40,757 nt of DNA, from positions 1 to 40,757 of the forward strand of contig CAZNPL010000051.1 of assembly GCA_964574815.1 (NCBI GenBank), written 5' to 3'. The first letter of the stretch is position 1. Each line of letters starts with the position of its first letter. The notes under the pieces were generated by a model. The model was not told where the DNA came from. It searched no databases and worked only from the letters and a program-made list of their open reading frames with translations. Below are positions 39,402 through 40,757 of this stretch, in pieces. The position numbers were made by a program, and so were the translations under genes. This stretch comes from CAZNPL01 sp964574815 (GTDB lineage: Bacteria > Planctomycetota > Phycisphaerae > UBA1845).

Positions 39402-39911
39402 TCACGACTCTTCTGCAACCGCAGGCGACGGCGTCTGCCCTTCGGTTCCGGGCTGGATCAGCAGGGCGTTGGAGTTGACGAAAAAATAGACGATCTTCCA
39501 GGCGTCGTCGCGTTTGACGATTTCGACCTGCACCCTGGCCACGTCCTTCTCGAAGTCGACGACGGCGGTATAGAATCCGCGTGCGGATTCGCCGTCGGGC
39601 CGGCGGGGGAACCAGACCTTGGCATTGCCTTGTGCGCCGCGGTAGCGTTTCATTGTCCCAAGCCGGTCGGCACAGATTTCGAACAGAGAGTCGAGGTTCT
39701 CAGGACTCGTGACCTGCTGGAATTCCGGAGCAGTCTCCTCGAAGAATCGGTCGCTGTCCCAGTCGGCCAGGGCTACCGGCAGGACGCGGTCGACGTAGGC
39801 CTGGCCGTCGGTCTGCTCGACGAACATCCGCCGCATACCCAGGACCACAAGGATGACGACGATAACGACGACTGACAGAACGATGCCGAGAATGATCCCA
39901 ACTCTCTTCAC
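39402..39911 (-). CDS. single-pass membrane protein, unknown function
   Basis: The 169-residue protein begins at GTG with a hydrophobic helix (VGIILGIVLSVVVIVVILVVLG, about 4-25). A soluble domain follows: DSDRFFEETAPEFQQVTSPE, YRGAQGNAKVWFPRR and ARVQVEIVKRDDAWKIVYFF. This has the look of an NTF2-like or DUF4019-type fold, but that is a guess. The tail is TPSPAVAEES. GAGAGG lies about ten bases upstream. Its end overlaps the longest form of the next gene. Confidence 0.65.
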   Translation of the reverse strand: MKRVGIILGIVLSVVVIVVILVVLGMRRMFVEQTDGQAYVDRVLPVALADWDSDRFFEETAPEFQQVTSPENLDSLFEICADRLGTMKRYRGAQGNAKVWFPRRPDGESARGFYTAVVDFEKDVARVQVEIVKRDDAWKIVYFFVNSNALLIQPGTEGQTPSPAVAEES

Positions 39912-39993
39912 AGCGATTCGGACCTCTCAAATGCGCCAACCGCGACTTCGTGCCGAAACCGACATTCGCGTTGCCGCCCGCCGCGACCCGAAG

Positions 39994-40395
39994 CTATTTG
40001 GACCCACGTTCGCGCATGTCGGCTGCTTGGCAAACATTGCTGTTATCGTGCGGCCGCCAATTCAGGGGAATTCCGCAGTTCATGCATTTGCGCGCGAATG
40101 CGTTGCCAACAGGCCTCTCGGCGTGCGAGAAAAAGCTGTTACCGCAACGGGGGCATTTCGAACAATCGTACCATCGTTCGAGCGAAACACAGACCACCGC
40201 CCATGCCACAAGTGCGATGAATCCGAGCCCCCGGGGAAGGAACGCGCCGATAACCGCAAAAAGAGGCATCGTACCGAACGTGCCTGCAAACGCCCAGCGG
40301 CGACGCGAGCGAATTCGCCGCAGGCTCCGCACAATCTCATTAGCGTCATGGTCATCCGCTGCGGTCATGTAATTGCTAGTTCCGACTGTGGCCAC
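39994..40395 (-). CDS. membrane protein with treble-cysteine zinc ribbon
   Basis: The 133-residue protein has a short charged N-terminus, two hydrophobic helices (about 37-52 and 56-70) and then a zinc-ribbon tail: C78, C81 and C84 (CSKCPRCGNSFF), C104 and C107 (CMNCGIPLN). Such ribbons are typical of planctomycete membrane proteins of unknown function. The GTG at 40395 follows GGAGAGGG closely; ATG at 40368 is the alternative. It is third in a run of minus-strand genes. Confidence 0.6.
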   Translation of the reverse strand: MATVGTSNYMTAADDHDANEIVRSLRRIRSRRRWAFAGTFGTMPLFAVIGAFLPRGLGFIALVAWAVVCVSLERWYDCSKCPRCGNSFFSHAERPVGNAFARKCMNCGIPLNWRPHDNSNVCQAADMRERGSK

Positions 40396-40497
40396 CTACC
40401 CTCTCCGCGGAGCTGTAACATGCAGTCTCGAAACGGGGCAGGCCGTAATCGGACAGTACTGGCATTAATCGGTCGACCTCCGGCAGGGCCAGTCAAA

Positions 40498-40757
40498 TCA
40501 CCACCAGTCGCCGCTCCAAAGGCGGCCCCAGGTCCATTTGAGCATGTCCCCAATGTCGCCCCATGTCAGGAAGATATCGCCTCCCGTCGTTCCATTGACT
40601 GTGGCGCGACCGCCCACGCCCATACCTCGGCCGCGGCCGTACTGGAACCCTCCGTAGCGACTTGTCCCAAATGCAGATATTGAACAACGTGGGAGGTCCA
40701 CTCCTAGCCCCAAATTAAGCGAGGATGATTGGCTCGGCGCGTTGGAAAAGGCCTTCA
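40498..40757 (-). CDS. C-terminal part of a Gly/Trp-rich protein, cut by window edge
   Basis: The minus frame is open to the window end and stops at 40498. The visible part reads SLNLGLGVDLPRCS, then YGGFQYGRGRGMGVGGR and finally TWGDIGDMLKWTWGRLWSGDWW. Its glycine and tryptophan richness, without charged clusters, suggests a secreted or cell-wall protein, but there is no recognised domain. The start lies outside the window. Confidence 0.4.
   Translation of the reverse strand, partial: KAFSNAPSQSSSLNLGLGVDLPRCSISAFGTSRYGGFQYGRGRGMGVGGRATVNGTTGGDIFLTWGDIGDMLKWTWGRLWSGDWW

Overview
The window looks like a GC-rich chromosomal segment from a planctomycete, probably near the Phycisphaerae. Four hallmarks support this. 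There is a PEP-CTERM protein. Secreted proteins carry 'D-N-G-x-P-D-x-C-D-I' calcium-type repeats and dockerin-like 'NLFDVFxVLDAIGG' ends. Membrane proteins carry the 'CxRCxYDLxGLxxxRCPECG' zinc ribbon. Intergenic spaces are full of short palindromic repeats. No rRNA, tRNA or CRISPR array was recognised. All functions are assigned by reading translated motifs; no database search was run.

Layout. 1-1400: mostly non-coding and repeat-rich, with one mini membrane protein. 1.4-3.0 kb: an endonuclease III/MagIII-type glycosylase and a HEAT-TPR protein. 3.2-10.1 kb: two very large exported proteins (a propeller of about 19 repeats and a BNR/sortilin-type lipoprotein) that share an almost identical C-terminal module. 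10.3-13.1 kb: a cobalamin-binding radical SAM enzyme, small proteins and an RRM RNA-binding protein. 13.1-14.2 kb: a gene-poor stretch with the relic of an IS21-type istA. 14.2-17.6 kb: an iron-uptake operon in the order DtxR/MntR-type regulator, feoA, feoB G domain, feoB permease (the last two split), with a visible promoter and overlapping palindromic operator.

17.8-20.3 kb: an EF-hand lipoprotein, a PEP-CTERM protein with a clear terminator, a membrane protein resembling an inactive M50 protease, and a very acidic protein. 20.5-23.5 kb: small zinc-ribbon and conserved proteins, a GNAT acetyltransferase, a DUF1802 protein and a YycJ/WalJ-type nuclease. 23.6-25.5 kb: a divergent Nramp-family transporter flanked by repeat elements. 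25.5-28.4 kb: a hot-dog thioesterase, RsmJ and a zinc-ribbon membrane protein. 28.6-31.1 kb: a ParA ATPase fused to a glycogen-binding (CBM48/AMPK-type) domain, then an ECF sigma factor with a tiny soluble zinc anti-sigma protein. 31.2-35.6 kb: an AhpD-like protein, an exported YHS protein and a large subtilisin-like lipoprotein. 36.1-38.6 kb: L-lactate dehydrogenase and a class I aminotransferase. 38.6 kb to the end: a decayed reading frame, small membrane proteins and a gene cut by the window edge.

The best candidate for something new is the ParA-CBM48 fusion. ParA-type ATPases position cargo, and a glycogen-binding tail would make glycogen or a glycogen-bound body the cargo. Other notable points are the shared Cys-Cys C-terminal module of the two giant exported proteins, the MntR-like metal-ligand set in a Feo regulator, and several families of palindromic intergenic repeats.
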